A stretch of 64,000 nucleotides of DNA. Source: Mycosarcoma maydis. Taxonomy: Eukaryota > Basidiomycota > Ustilaginomycetes > Ustilaginales. The notes under the pieces were generated by a model, which worked only from the letters and a program-made list of their open reading frames with translations, was not told the origin of the DNA and searched no databases. Position 1 is the first letter of the stretch, and each line of letters starts with the position of its first letter. Where the stretch lies: NCBI RefSeq assembly GCF_000328475.2, contig NC_026500.1, positions 248,001-312,000 on the forward strand, read 5' to 3'. Below are positions 31,434 through 42,864 of this stretch, one piece after another. The position numbers were made by a program, and so were the translations under genes.

Positions 31434-32717
31434 CTACTCACTTCCGAACTTCTCGTCGTAACCTGGCGTGGTCCACTTGCCCTTCTTGACCATCTCGTCG
31501 ACGGTGCGGCCGATCTCGGGACGAGCAGCAACGACGTCGTCGACGGTGAGCTGGTCAAAGGGACGAGCGTCCTCGATGTTCTTCAAAGTAGCCTTGAGGT
31601 CCTTGAGCTCGGCCTCGATCTTGGAAGCGGTAGCCTGAGCCTGCTCGACCTGTTTTGCAGCGCAATAGAGCCGACCAAGGGGATTAGAATAGTCAGTATT
31701 CTGCGTGAACTGCGATAAAGCGAAACAAGCATTCTGTCGTCTGACACGCCTGGCCGATGTTGGACGCAAAGTAGATCATGCCATCGCATCGCATTGCATC
31801 ACATTCTGTGCTTGATTGGTGTACGCTTGGTTGCAAGGTGTCCGTGCATATGTAAGCGTGTTGGACGTCAAACGTGGAAAATTCGCAGCTGTGTCTGAGT
31901 CTCTGTTCTGGCAAGGCGACCTATACTGTAGGAGACGCCGTCGCGCACGGAGCCCGCAGCGATGCGCGGGAGCTGCGACGAGCTTATCGAGTCACAGAGC
32001 GTTTCTCGCCCAAACTCGGTGTGGACGGTAAGGACGCCAACCATCCATGATCTGTAAGCTTGCACGGTCGTTTTGACATAGCAATCGCCGGTGCCGACTG
32101 GATCTGCGCTTAGAGAGACGGCGTACTGTGGAAACAGAACCGAGATGGACAACACGAGCAGCCGACATTGGATGACGCGGCAGCTGGTAAAGCGCTGTGC
32201 GAGCAAGGTACATGGGCAGCTGGATATGCGCGGCTGAGATGCGTGTTGGTGTGCGTTTTCTGATCGGGATAGGTCGACAAGGCGCGACGAGCGGGGCGAG
32301 ATTTGTTCTGGCACCTCGAATCTCGGACTGACGAGACTAAGCGGTGCAATGCGATGCGATGCGATACAGTAGTACGAAGGAGACAGTGCTGGTGGCCAGA
32401 CGTGCAGTGACTGCTGCAAAGATACTAACAGCCTTGGACTCGAAAGCGTCGATAGCCTTGAGCTGGGCCTGAACGTCGTAGGTGACAGGCTTGAATTCGG
32501 AGAGAATTTTCTGTGCCTGGCTGACGACGTCCTTGTTGCGAAGGACGTTGCTGTAGTGAGCAAAGTCGATGTCGGTGTTCTGCTGCTTAAGCTGTGCGAG
32601 TTGACGCTTGGCATCGTCGGCGCGTTTGCGGAAGGCCGAGATCTGAGCAAGAGTGTTTTTGCCAAGCCCCAAGTTGGAGATCTTGGCGAGATCCACTGCA
32701 GCAGCACGAGCAGCCAT
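31434..32717 (-). CDS. ATP synthase subunit d, mitochondrial (peripheral stalk)
   Basis: Exon 1 is 32717-32430 (96 codons) and exon 2 is 31649-31434 (72 codons with stop), giving 167 residues. Exon 1 encodes MAARAAAVDLAKISNLGL, FRKRADDAKRQLAQL and IDAFESKA. Exon 2 encodes VEQAQATASKIEAELKDL, NIEDARPFDQLTVDDV and VKKGKWTTPGYDEKFG. Both sides match Atp7 without missing residues. The intron is 780 bp (GTTAGT...AACAG), much longer than others here (74-163 bp). Subunit d is part of the stator that holds F1 against rotation, on the matrix side of the inner membrane. No presequence is needed in this family. Confidence 0.93.
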
Positions 32718-33918
32718 TGTGTATGTAGTAAAGAGGAAGAGACGAAGAGGTAGCAAGGGTGAGGTGGTGGTAGACAGGCGGACAAGGTGTGCAGAGCGAC
32801 AACGACGACGACGATGACGACCGAGCCAAATTCGTGATTCGAGGTTTCCAAGAAGAGTTGTCGACGAGACTGGTGCAGTGGCTGCAAGCTAAATTCGAGT
32901 ATTCCGCAATTCACCCTATCGCTTCCGAGATTCGAGATTCACGATTCAGTCACGGCTGCGACCACGATCACTTTCGAAGCGGAACAATGTTAGACTTGTG
33001 TCTGTTGCAAGCAAGATTCCGCGCGAAAAAACAACTTGACGCGCACGCACGACGTAAACACATGACAAATCGTGGAACACAAAAAGTCTGTGCGCACAGC
33101 GGCGTTGGCAACCAAATCGTGAATGCAAATCACAACTGACTATCACAGTGACCATCACAGCCGCAGCGACTGTTACAATTACCGAGCACGGAGCGGTTGG
33201 AGCGCAAGAAAAATACCTTTGGGGGTTGATCACAGTTACGTGCGAGCATCGCTGTTGTGTCGTTCGTGGTTACTTTGTCGGCCGGGATGGCTTCGAACAA
33301 TGATTTATTTATTGCATTTCACGAGTCGGAATGAGGTTGGAGCGTCACGAGTGGTGAATGGCAGGACAGACAGGATTCAGGATGCCTTTAAGGCAGACAC
33401 ACTCACACACCCGTGACTGTGCGCAAGTCAACCGAAATATTTATTATTCCATATTGATTGTCGTTTACGGTTTTTATTCCATCGACGCACGCGCCAACTC
33501 GAAACGGGTTTCGTTGAGCCTCGCGATTGGGCGCTGTGTAAAGCACGAATCAGAGTTGAGTGTGCAAGTGCTGGGCTGGCTGAGACTGGTCGAGTCTGGT
33601 CGAAACAGTTCATTGTTCCAAACTGCGCTCGCTTGGTGTTGAGCTTTCTATCGATGCTCAACTCTCTCTTTCTCTCTTTGCTCACCATCGTTGTTCCCTC
33701 TTGCCTCTTGCCTCTTGCCTCTTCACGTATCACAATCACCGTTGTCTACACCTTTGAAACTGATCACCTCCACTTGACCTGCTTCTAGAAACTTTCTGCG
33801 ACCCTTTTTTCGGCTTGGCGTGTGGGACTAGAGCTCGACTCTGGCGACAAGACATTTGGCGCTCGCAAACATCATATACCACCGCCAACCATAGCGTGCC
33901 TCGTCGGGGTTTTCAACC
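32718..33918. other. Divergent spacer ATP7 / PKA regulatory subunit
   Basis: About 1.2 kb. Contains CGA triplets at 32798-32820, and pyrimidine-rich CTCTT and TGCCTCT repeats at 33660-33722 close to the next gene, a probable leader/promoter. No gene seen. Confidence 0.6.
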
Positions 33919-35496
33919 ATGTCGCTACCATCTAGCTACACTGCTCTGCTCAATGATCTCAATCGTGATGTAGCTCGCGCGCGTCCGGCTGATGCTCTCC
34001 AATTTTGCGCAAACTGGTTCAATTCCAAGCTCGAGGAACAGCGTCGAGCGCATCTCGCTTCGAACACCAACTTTGCTACCACCAACGCATCTACGCCCTT
34101 CTCTCACAACTCGGTAGGCCCTAGCGACATTGTGGATTTCGGAGGCGCTGCGCCTGGTCTCGCCTCGCCCACGCAGCGTGCTTCGCTGTTCCATTCGGAC
34201 CCATTCGCTCCCGGCGCTGGTGGTGGTGCGCTACCGGTGGCATCACTCGCCGTACCCATGGACGCATCGCAGTCGCCTGATTCGACTCCCGCTCCAGCCA
34301 CTCCAGCCGCACCAGCCGCACCAGCCGCACCAGCCGCACCGTTTTCTAGCCTGGGTGGCTCGGGCTCGACAAGCATCTCGAATGCGGCTTTCATTCCACC
34401 CACCTTTAACCTCGGTCGGCGTACCTCGGTCTCGGCAGAGAGCATGGCGCCCTCAGCGGCGAATGCCGAGTCGGATGGCTCGCCGCTGCCCAAGACGGTG
34501 ATTCCCAAGTCGGAAGAGCAGATGCAGAGGATCCGTGGCTCGATCGGCAACAACCTGCTCTTCCGCAACCTCGAGCAGGATCAGTACCGCGATGTGTTGC
34601 TCGCCATGAAGGAAGTCAAGGTAGATGCCAACGTCACTGTGATCGAACAAGGCGCTCAGGGAGATTATTTTTACGTGGTGGAGTTTGGTACGCTGGATGT
34701 GTATGTACGCTCGCCGGACGCCGTGTCAGAAGGAGCGCCGTCAGCGTCAGCGTTGCTTGGCGACAAAAAGGTGTCGTATGGGCCCGGTTCGTCATTTGGT
34801 GAACTGGCGCTGCTGTACGCTCAACCGCGAGCTGCTACGGTGCTCTCGACATCGGCATGCACGTTGTGGGCGCTAGACCGGATCACGTTTAGGAGCATCC
34901 TGATGGAGACCAACTCGCGTCGAAGGGCGCTGTACGAAAAGTTTCTCATGGACGTTCCGCTGTTTGAACGACTTTCGGCGGCGGAACGTGCCAAGATCTC
35001 GGACAGCCTGGAGCTGCGTGAGTACTCGCGTGGCGAGGCGGTCATCTCGCAGGGTGAGCGCGGTAGCGAGTTTTTCATTATTGTGGAAGGCGATGCCGAG
35101 GTACGCAAGACCAAGCAAGGCGGCGAGGAGGTGGTGGGCAAGCTCTCGCGCGGCGACTACTTTGGCGAGCTGGCACTGTTGAACAATGCGCCTCGCGCGG
35201 CTACTGTGGCTGCAGCGGGCGCCACCGACGACGCAAGGCTGAGGGTGGTGACGATGAGCGAAAGGGCATTTACGAGGTTGTTGGGACCGCTGGCGGGGAT
35301 TCTCGAGAGGCATGCCAAGGAGACGTATGGCGACGAGTATTCGGCGGTACATGCGAATGCGAATGCGGACGCAGCGACGAGCGTCAACAGCGCCGCATTG
35401 GCGCGCTCAGGTGCGGACACGAGTTTCCCGCATCCCATGGATTCCAGCGCGAAACCGGGCGAGGGCGCATGGAGCGCGCCGAATCCGTTTGCTTGA
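33919..35496 (+). CDS. cAMP-dependent protein kinase regulatory subunit
   Basis: A single exon of 525 residues. Residues about 5-43 form the RII-type dimerisation/docking helix pair (YTALLNDLNRDVARARPADA). A Ser/Pro/Ala-rich linker with APA triplet repeats (34300-34340) follows. The inhibitory site is RRTSV (residues 167-171), whose Ser170 makes it a phosphorylatable, type II-like pseudosubstrate. Two cyclic-nucleotide-binding domains follow, each with the phosphate-binding cassette FGELALL-x4-PRAAT. The protein keeps PKA inactive until cAMP binds. In Ustilago maydis this gene is called ubc1 and controls the yeast-to-filament switch and virulence; BCY1 is the yeast name. All key residues are intact. 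Confidence 0.95.
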   Translation: MSLPSSYTALLNDLNRDVARARPADALQFCANWFNSKLEEQRRAHLASNTNFATTNASTPFSHNSVGPSDIVDFGGAAPGLASPTQRASLFHSDPFAPGAGGGALPVASLAVPMDASQSPDSTPAPATPAAPAAPAAPAAPFSSLGGSGSTSISNAAFIPPTFNLGRRTSVSAESMAPSAANAESDGSPLPKTVIPKSEEQMQRIRGSIGNNLLFRNLEQDQYRDVLLAMKEVKVDANVTVIEQGAQGDYFYVVEFGTLDVYVRSPDAVSEGAPSASALLGDKKVSYGPGSSFGELALLYAQPRAATVLSTSACTLWALDRITFRSILMETNSRRRALYEKFLMDVPLFERLSAAERAKISDSLELREYSRGEAVISQGERGSEFFIIVEGDAEVRKTKQGGEEVVGKLSRGDYFGELALLNNAPRAATVAAAGATDDARLRVVTMSERAFTRLLGPLAGILERHAKETYGDEYSAVHANANADAATSVNSAALARSGADTSFPHPMDSSAKPGEGAWSAPNPFA

Positions 35497-38023
35497 CGCA
35501 GCCCAGTGCGCCTGCTTTGGATGGTTTCTCAATCGCGGGGGGGTTTTTTTCTTTTTTTTTTCTTTTTTTTTCTTCTCCTATCTGCGATGCGTTGCAATGA
35601 GTGGATCGGGTTGGAACTGGAAATTTGATTCACAATTGGTGCTGATTGGTCTGTTGCAAGGCATGTGTTGGCCGAGTGTGTGGACAAGCTCCGCTTCGTG
35701 CGTGCGCACAGCGACGTGCACTTTGGCGAATGCGTCAAAGGCAAGATTTTGAGCGCGAGCGTAAAGTAGAGCAATGCGGTACAATTACTGTATGAGTGGT
35801 GAGCACGACGTTGATTGACGGCGTGGAGACCGACATCAGGGTGAGCCAGCCGCAAGCGACGCGCCGCAGTGGAACTTGCCAAGCCGTCGTTGCCCCACAC
35901 TCGTGACTCGTTTCTAGCTGCGGTGAGCGTTGGATATAGACTCGCGATTTGTTAGCGCGAGAAAGGTGCACGTAACGTTGTCAAAAGAGTTCAATGTTAC
36001 ACCGCGACACGTTTCATCATTGCGCTTGTCTCGCGTCTGGTGAGTTGCGTTTCGCTGGATTCGTGATTGTGATTGTCGTGTCACGCGTTGAGAATTCACG
36101 ATTCACGATGGATGCTGCGCAGCAAAAACTGACATTCTCAACAAATGGCGTCATCGTTTACGTCATGCTTGACGCACATCTATCAAGATGAAATTCAAAT
36201 TGAACTGCTCAATGATCACATCACACTGCGATGCCACGTTTTAAATAGTCACGGCTTCAGTGCTGTCAACCAACTAGGTTGTGCTGGTTGGCTCTGTACA
36301 CCTACGCTAGCACGGCGATTTCAGACAAGCAGCAGGGTAGCTCAGCACGGTGGACGCTAGAGAGAGACTCGAGACTGTTGCGCGACCCAACAAGTGCAGG
36401 TGCGAGTTGTCAAGTTGAAAGCAGACGAGCGAGGTTGATTCGGACGAGCCGGAAGAGCAAACCAACGCTGCGCAATTCATGACTGATTTGGACCGAGTAG
36501 GTGACAGTAGAGTGCAGTAACTGAGTAGCTACGCAGCAAGTCGCCGTTGCTCTATCTCGGGTATGCAGCTGTGTAGGCTCGTGCTGGTTGAAGAGCGGTG
36601 TTTGGTGCGCAAGTCTGAGTCGAAGAGCTCAGTTAACTTGATCAAGAGCAGCTTAGCTAGCAGCACCTCCACGATTTCGACGTTTTGTATTCGAAATGTC
36701 GATGTGATTTGACTGCATTCGTCTTTCTACTTGAATACTCGAGTGTGGACTATAATACTAATCGTGAATATTGGCAGGTCAGTCACGAATACAAAAAAAG
36801 AAATGTTCTACCGCGTGATGCGTGATGAGAGCTCAAGTGTGAGTCGTGAGTGTACAGTTGTGAACACACCGAAAACCGAAAACCATTCGCGCACCAAGTC
36901 AGAACCCAAGCCAAGACGTTGCTGGTGATTCACGATTGTGCGCACCGGAAGCCGAATGGATCGGTGATTTTTGCGTCAACATGGCGAGACGCACCCCCGT
37001 GCTGGCAGTCTTATGAACCAACGCACCCTCATTAAGAATTGTGGATCGCCGTCCAGAGCGTCAGAGCGTTCGGTGTTGGAACTGTTGTATTGCGTTGAGT
37101 TAGGAGTTGGTTTGTATTTGTCTGCCTAACTTAGACGAGGTACAAATCGTGTGTCACGTATGCTATACGTATTAGTATTATATATTATTAATAGAACCAG
37201 CGGGGCGCGCATCGAGCCGATCAGGCTGGAAAAGGCCAAAAGCAGGCGAGGATCGTAACTTGACAAAGCGCACAGCGCAGAGCTGAATCAAGGATCAATA
37301 GAGAATCGAATCACGAATCATAACTTTGCTATAATCGTGGATGGTTGTTTCGCATCCGTGATTGTGATTTGGTTTGGGAGGATTCCATCCCCATCGGCGT
37401 GTTTGTGGTTGTGACCAAAGAGTGGGAGAGACAAGCGTCAAGACTCTGTGTGACTAACTGACTCACACTGCTCATACACACTCGACAGTCAAGAACGCAC
37501 TCTTGTGACTTGACCGTCTCAGAGACTGCGCGATCGGCAAGACTCGAAGCGACACAGAGACCAACGAACCCTGATCCGGACCCCGTCTCGCCCTGCTCTG
37601 CTCTGCTCTGCTCTGCTCTGCTCTCTTTTCTTCTCTGCCTTTGCCTTTGCCATTCACGATTCACGATTCGTGTTTCATAACCGCGAGTCGCGACTCGTCT
37701 GATTCCACCAACATCGAGACGGCTCAGCTCGCTCAGCTCGCTCAGCTTGCGCTCCTGCACGCCATCCCGTTGCCGAGCCTCTCTCTCTGTGAACCGCGTT
37801 GATTCTTCTCCACCATCGTCATCCTCGCCTCGTTCTAGCCATCCGACTACCTCGCCCTAACAGCGCAAGCACAGCACAGCACAGCTCAGCACAGCTCACC
37901 TCAGCTCACCTTGAACAAAGTCAGCCGTCATCATCGCTCGCTCCTCTCTTTCTTCGATTCGTTGAGCCTCGGCTGCTATCGATCCACTGCTCGTCTCCAA
38001 CACGCTCTCCATTGCATTGCCCG
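35497..38023. other. Long spacer upstream of the bZIP gene
   Basis: About 2.5 kb. A T-rich run (35545-35580) ends the PKA regulatory gene. Near the bZIP gene the strand is full of short repeats: CTCTG x6 at 37592-37622, CAGCTCG x3 at 37726-37748 and CACAG/CTCAG runs at 37868-37912. No supported gene; a tRNA-like box A at 36335 has no partner. Confidence 0.55.
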
Positions 38024-38171
38024 CCATGTCGGAAACAGGTATGTACACCACCACGTCGTCTACCATTCACCTCGGTGCCATCAACGCTCCGCTCATCCAT
38101 CATCTCTCCGCTCCATCTCGCTAACCTGTTTCTGCTCTTCCTCTTGGTTTGGTTCTGCCACCATCACCACC

Positions 38172-39737
38172 ATGATTGCTCTCCAATCTGCACGTCCAGC
38201 CACAGCCTCGAGGCCGCCTGCAAAGCCGCTATCCAGAAACTCGCCCGTTCGCTCTACCGCCAAACACCATCTCGAACCCAACCCATTCGAAGAATTNNNN
38301 NNNNNNNNNNNNNNNNNNNNNNNNNNNNNNNNNNNNNNNNNNNNNNNNNNNNNNNNNNNNNNNNNNNNNNNNNNNNNNNNNNNNNNNNNNNNNNNNATCA
38401 CTCCCACCACGCTTTCCTCCCTCACCAACGTCAACCCCACCACAGCTATCGACCCCAACGCTCCCACTCCCGCCGCCGGCTCTTCCTTGTCCACCCAACC
38501 CCAACACTTTGCCGCCAAGCCTACCGACGCACAAAACGCGTTTGACCTCGCCTTTAGCCGCTCCTTCCCCAACGACCGCTCCGATGCCAAGCTCACCGGT
38601 TCCAAGCTCAAAGCTCACGTCAATGCTACCGACTCGGATCGCAGCGTCTCACACAGCATCAGCCCGCAGATGGTACACAAACCCTTGGATGCTCCCAACG
38701 GCGGCGATCAGCAGAACGCCGCCTCGGGTCTCTTTCTCTTGAGTCGAGCGCATAAGGAAATGTCGAAACGCGACGCCGCCTCCACGTCGCTCTACGACTC
38801 TAAGCCCTCGTCGAAAAAGTCGACCAGCGCCAAGAACGCCCCGGACGCCAAACCTACCTCCAAACCTACCGCCAATAAACGCAAAAAGTCAAATTCCACC
38901 GACGACGACGCAGCTGCCACAGCCCAAGCATCCACATCGACCAACGCACCACCCGCCAAAGCTGCCAAGACGGCCAAAGGCGGTAAAAAAGCAGCGGCAG
39001 CGGCGGCAGCAGCAGCAGCAGCTGATGCTAGCAAGGATGCTTCTACAAGAGCCAATGGCGGTGGATCACTCAAGTCGGATAACGGGGCGGATGACGACGA
39101 TCAGCACTGGGACAGCGATGACGAAAACGGTGAAGGAAGGGGCAACATGGACGAGAAGCGCAAAAACTTTTTGGAGAGGAATCGGCAAGCAGCGCTCAAG
39201 TGTCGTCAACGCAAGAAAGCCTGGTTGGCATCGCTGCAGGCCAAGGTCGAGTATCTGCAAAACGACAACGAAAATCTTCAGAACACGGTGGGCGCGCTAA
39301 GAAACGAGAACATGTTTCTCAAGAGTCAACTGGTGCAGGCTACCGGAGGCGCTCCGCTACCCAACATACCGATGGGGTTGGCTATGGGCATGCCCATGGC
39401 TCCGCCGCCGCATGGCGTAGATGCGCAGCACCATTCAATGGCGCCGGCGCCTATGGGCATTCCGACGAGCATGGCGCCGCACCCGGCCTACTTGCATCCG
39501 GGTGTCAGCCAGGCGCCTGGCGGTGCATATCCTCCGGCGCGCGCACCACCGCCTGGCTTTGATCCTCGACAAGCGGGCCCCACCGGTCGACCTCGATCAG
39601 AATCCGACGCGCTGGCATCCAACGAGTCGTCCATGCCCGGCCTCAAGCACGAACGAGAGTGGAGCGCTGCTTCCGCCACCGACACGACCAACAAGCACAC
39701 CAGCGCCGCCTCGGGCGCTGCGACCATCAAGGTCTAG
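38172..39737 (+). CDS. ATF/CREB-type bZIP transcription factor (interrupted by assembly gap)
   Basis: The frame from ATG 38172 (MIALQSARPAT) to 39737 includes the 100-N gap at 38297-38396, so residues about 43-75 are unknown and the frame across the gap is provisional. The C-terminal part has the bZIP: basic region KRKNFLERNRQAALKCRQRK, then a zipper with Leu/Val heptads (LQAKVEYLQ, ENLQNTV, LRNENMFLK). Upstream lie a poly-Ala run (39001-39025), Lys-rich patches and an acidic DDDDQHWDSDDENGEG stretch; downstream is a Pro/Met-rich tail. The basic region matches Atf1/Sko1-type stress-responsive factors that bind CRE sites below the Hog/Sty1 MAP kinase. An alternative start is ATG 38024 (MSET) spliced at 38039-38199 (GTATGT...CCAG), which also keeps the frame. 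Confidence 0.85.
   Translation: MIALQSARPATASRPPAKPLSRNSPVRSTAKHHLEPNPFEEXXXXXXXXXXXXXXXXXXXXXXXXXXXXXXXXXXITPTTLSSLTNVNPTTAIDPNAPTPAAGSSLSTQPQHFAAKPTDAQNAFDLAFSRSFPNDRSDAKLTGSKLKAHVNATDSDRSVSHSISPQMVHKPLDAPNGGDQQNAASGLFLLSRAHKEMSKRDAASTSLYDSKPSSKKSTSAKNAPDAKPTSKPTANKRKKSNSTDDDAAATAQASTSTNAPPAKAAKTAKGGKKAAAAAAAAAAADASKDASTRANGGGSLKSDNGADDDDQHWDSDDENGEGRGNMDEKRKNFLERNRQAALKCRQRKKAWLASLQAKVEYLQNDNENLQNTVGALRNENMFLKSQLVQATGGAPLPNIPMGLAMGMPMAPPPHGVDAQHHSMAPAPMGIPTSMAPHPAYLHPGVSQAPGGAYPPARAPPPGFDPRQAGPTGRPRSESDALASNESSMPGLKHEREWSAASATDTTNKHTSAASGAATIKV
38297..38396. other. Assembly gap (100 N) inside the bZIP coding sequence
   Basis: Conventional 100-N gap of unknown true size, within the N-terminal region of the bZIP factor. 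Confidence 1.
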
Positions 39738-40835
39738 CTCGACTCACTTGTGAACTGGACCTTTGCGCGTCTACACTTGTTGCCACCTTTTTTTATTTTT
39801 TTTTAATCCTTTTTTTTATGATACCTCGTCCTCGTATGTTGCGCCTTGTGTGCGCCTTGTATTCGGCCTGTGTATCTATGCTATTCCCGTGTACCGTTGG
39901 TTATTCACGATTGATCTGTGGCGTCGCAACGCCGGGTGGTTATGGCGCTCTAGCTGTGTGACTGTGAATGGCACGTACAGAGACACGAGATCTCGTATGC
40001 ATGGCATGTGTGGCGTGATCTGGGGACGCGATGTTGGGCAAGAAGGACGAAAGTGTGAATCGCCAAGGCAGGGCGGGCCGGGCGGGTTGATAGCGCTATT
40101 GCTAAGCAAGACAGTTATGTTGCTGGAGCGGGAGATGGTGGCGAAGACGCGACGACTGTTGACACGCCAGCTTGTACGCACTCGGACTTGGCAGACGACG
40201 GACCGACTCTGACGATTGCACGAATCGGCGCGGTTCAGACGCCGTCTTGGAGACTGACGTTGCGCGAACCACAGACGACGCTGGCAGCGTGAATCGTGGG
40301 TGTGAGCGCACTCGTCACTGTTGCTCGCCGAACCGCTCGCGCCCGCTCGCGCCCGCTCGCGCCCGCTCGCGCCGGTTCGTAGCTCTCGTTTTCATCGTTC
40401 TGACGCAGCTAGCGGATGCGAGCACATGCGCTGAGCTTGGCGTACAAACGCTACTATTCGTCATGGTGGGGCGTGAATGACTGCAGCTGAGCACAAGATC
40501 GTCGACATGCACATGCGTTCCGACACACCACATCGGCGGTGCGTGCTTGCATGTTGGCAGAGCGTGTGTGCGCGAGCGGTGCATATTTGCTGCTCGACAC
40601 TGGCGCGTCTATGCTTTTTCCAGGTACGTCCGTACACTGGCGTGCGGCTCGAGCTCGGAGCCAGCCAAACCCAGCACGCAAGCGCAAAGAGAACAAGCGC
40701 ACAACAGCCTCGCGCCGCCTCCAGCTTGCGTGATGAGATTCACACTGAGATCGAGCATACTCTGTCGTGATGCGGCGAGGCTCCAGACGCTCTCGACACG
40801 CATTGCTTGGCAGCGACGACGCAGTCGAGCTTCGG
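39738..40835. other. Spacer with GC-rich tandem repeat
   Basis: Four copies of the 10-mer CCCGCTCGCG lie at about 40337-40372. T-rich runs follow the bZIP stop (39789-39820). No supported gene. Confidence 0.55.
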
Positions 40836-42404
40836 TCAGCCAAGCATATATACGAATGGATAGAGCAGCAGACGTGTGTCACGCGTCTCGTGCGCGCACG
40901 CTTTGCACCACCACAAGCGAGCCGCACAGCCCCCGAGCGATTCGGCTGTCGAGTCGGCACATTGCTGGCATGGCGATCCCAGCTCAGTCGACACACACCA
41001 ACGACGACGTTCAGTCCAGCAGCAGAGCAGCCGACGTACTCTCGGCGGCGTCACAGTATGCACTCGGCGAGTGAGCGGAGCGCATGCTGGATCGTGCTCG
41101 ACCCAGTGCTCCAGCTCAAGCACCGATGCTCGACTCCATCGGCCACAGTCAACATGCTCTACTTGTGCTTTTGCTTGTGCTGTTCTGTGCGGTAGCGCGG
41201 CTTGCCGCCGTGAGGCTGTACTGCGCTTCGATGGCTGCGTTTCACCGTCGAGGCTCGGTCGAACGCCAGTGCGCACGCCGCCAGTGCGCGCCTTCTGTCG
41301 GGCGTCGTTGCGGCACGCGCTGATCTTGGTCAAGACAGAGCAACGTCGCTGTCCATCGTTGCAGTCCGCGTTCTCACTGTTCCAAGTAAGCGACCAGAGT
41401 GACCACGTATCGCTGCTTGGGTGCTGACAACGCTGCCTTTCAGCGCGCAGCATAGCCGCCAGCAAACGCGAGAGCGCGGATCCAAGACATGCTCTGTATG
41501 CACGCCCGTATTTGGCGCCGCTGGCGTTGCAGGTTTCGGCTTCCGACGTCACAGCCTTGTCGGCAGCAAGGATTCCAGCGCACACCAAACATAGTTTGCT
41601 AGCGCGAATGCTAGGTAGCAGTGCTCCGGCGGATCGGATGGGTGGCAACCGAACCACGCGTACGAGGCGACGGCGACGAATGCGCGTGCATACACCCGGT
41701 GCTCGCTCGTCCTGTCCATGTGGCAGCACACCGCTCGCAGTCACATCCGCTCGGCGCTGCACGACACCGCGTGCGCCAGCTGCATCTACGGACACTGCCA
41801 TTCTCAGCTCACATCGCCGACACGATCGCGTAACCATGCGAAACGCGCAAGGCAGGTGGCGGCTATCGGCATGTGCCAATCGTGAATCCACGATGCACAG
41901 CCGCGCGCACGCGTGCTCACGTATACGCGACGCGACTAGCGAGCAAGCCATCTCGCGCCGGTTCGAGGCGTATGTTGACAGCCACCGCCACCACTTGGCG
42001 CTTGGCTTGGTAGACTGGCTCGAACAGAGACTAGGTCTGCTGCACTGGACCGGCTTGCCGAGCTTGGTCGAAGCGCGTAATGTTATCGAGTGGATCGTGC
42101 TAGCGGCTTGAAGCGGCAGCCAAGCTTGTGAGCAGGTGCGAAACGTACCGCAGCCCCGCGCTCGGACGCCGACGCCAAAGCCGGTGACTGGCGACTCAGT
42201 TTGCGCGCGCACCCAAGACGCACGCAGCCATCGTCGACGTACAGCAGACGGTGCAGCAGCGTGTGCAGCGTGGTGCTGTATGCGGGATGCAGACACAAGC
42301 GTTTGAGGATTCGCGCCAACCGCTGTGTCTCTGCGCGCACCCAGCACGCGCTTGACGCACAAGAGCATGTGGTGGAGCGCTAGTGGCTGGTCGACGAGCC
42401 ACAC
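40836..42404 (-). other. GC-rich, stop-poor block; possible decayed gene of unknown family
   Basis: A 522-codon frame runs on the minus strand from ATG 42404 to 40836, overlapped by open frames on the plus strand. Its Arg/Ser/Ala/Cys-rich translation looks unlike a folded protein as a whole. Local segments look protein-like in shifting minus-strand frames: LALHHMLLCVKRVLG near 42375, then RILKRLCLHPAYSTTLHTLL in the next frame (42325-42250), then a stretch with YARAFVAVASYAWFGCHP near 41690. This is what a gene with several frameshifts would look like, but composition alone could also keep stops rare. I recognise no domain. Confidence 0.25.
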
Positions 42405-42864
42405 CTCACGTAAGAGCGGCTCTCATCGTCGCGCGCCAGCACACCGATGCTCACGGCGCGCAGCGCGCAGCGCGCAGCGTATCCACCAGCCTCAGTGTCA
42501 GCACGCGCTCATTCACACAAGCCCAATGCGGCCCACCTGCACACTACGCTTGAGCTCTCGTATCCGCCGACCGCTATTATCCCACTAGCCCATCGGCGCC
42601 GACATCGCATAGCATCGTCGTCCGACCAACGCGTCCGCGCGCGCTGTCGATGCAAACGAAAGCTTCCAGATAATCGATGCTCGGCGTCAAATCTTAGCGT
42701 ACCGACCAGGCGCCGTGCCACTGGTCACACACACATGCTGCCAAGCCAAGCCGAGCTGATCGACGCGCGACTGCGGCGCGCTCGAAAATTCGTATGGCAT
42801 ATCAGACTGGCGCGCGAGACAATACATGTACTCAGCTGAGCGATCAAGTGGCTGTCGGGGAGCC
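42405..42864. other. Spacer downstream of the transaldolase gene
   Basis: Contains three GCGCGCAGC units at about 42456-42479. No gene seen. Confidence 0.5.

Noticed and set aside
34104..34568. Minus-strand frames over the PKA regulatory subunit
   Set aside because: Antisense shadows of a GC-rich coding exon with repeated Ala/Pro codons.
36335..36353. tRNA box A-like word GGGTAGCTCAGCACGGTGG
   Set aside because: No box B (GGTTCGANTCC) or cloverleaf stems follow at a suitable distance.
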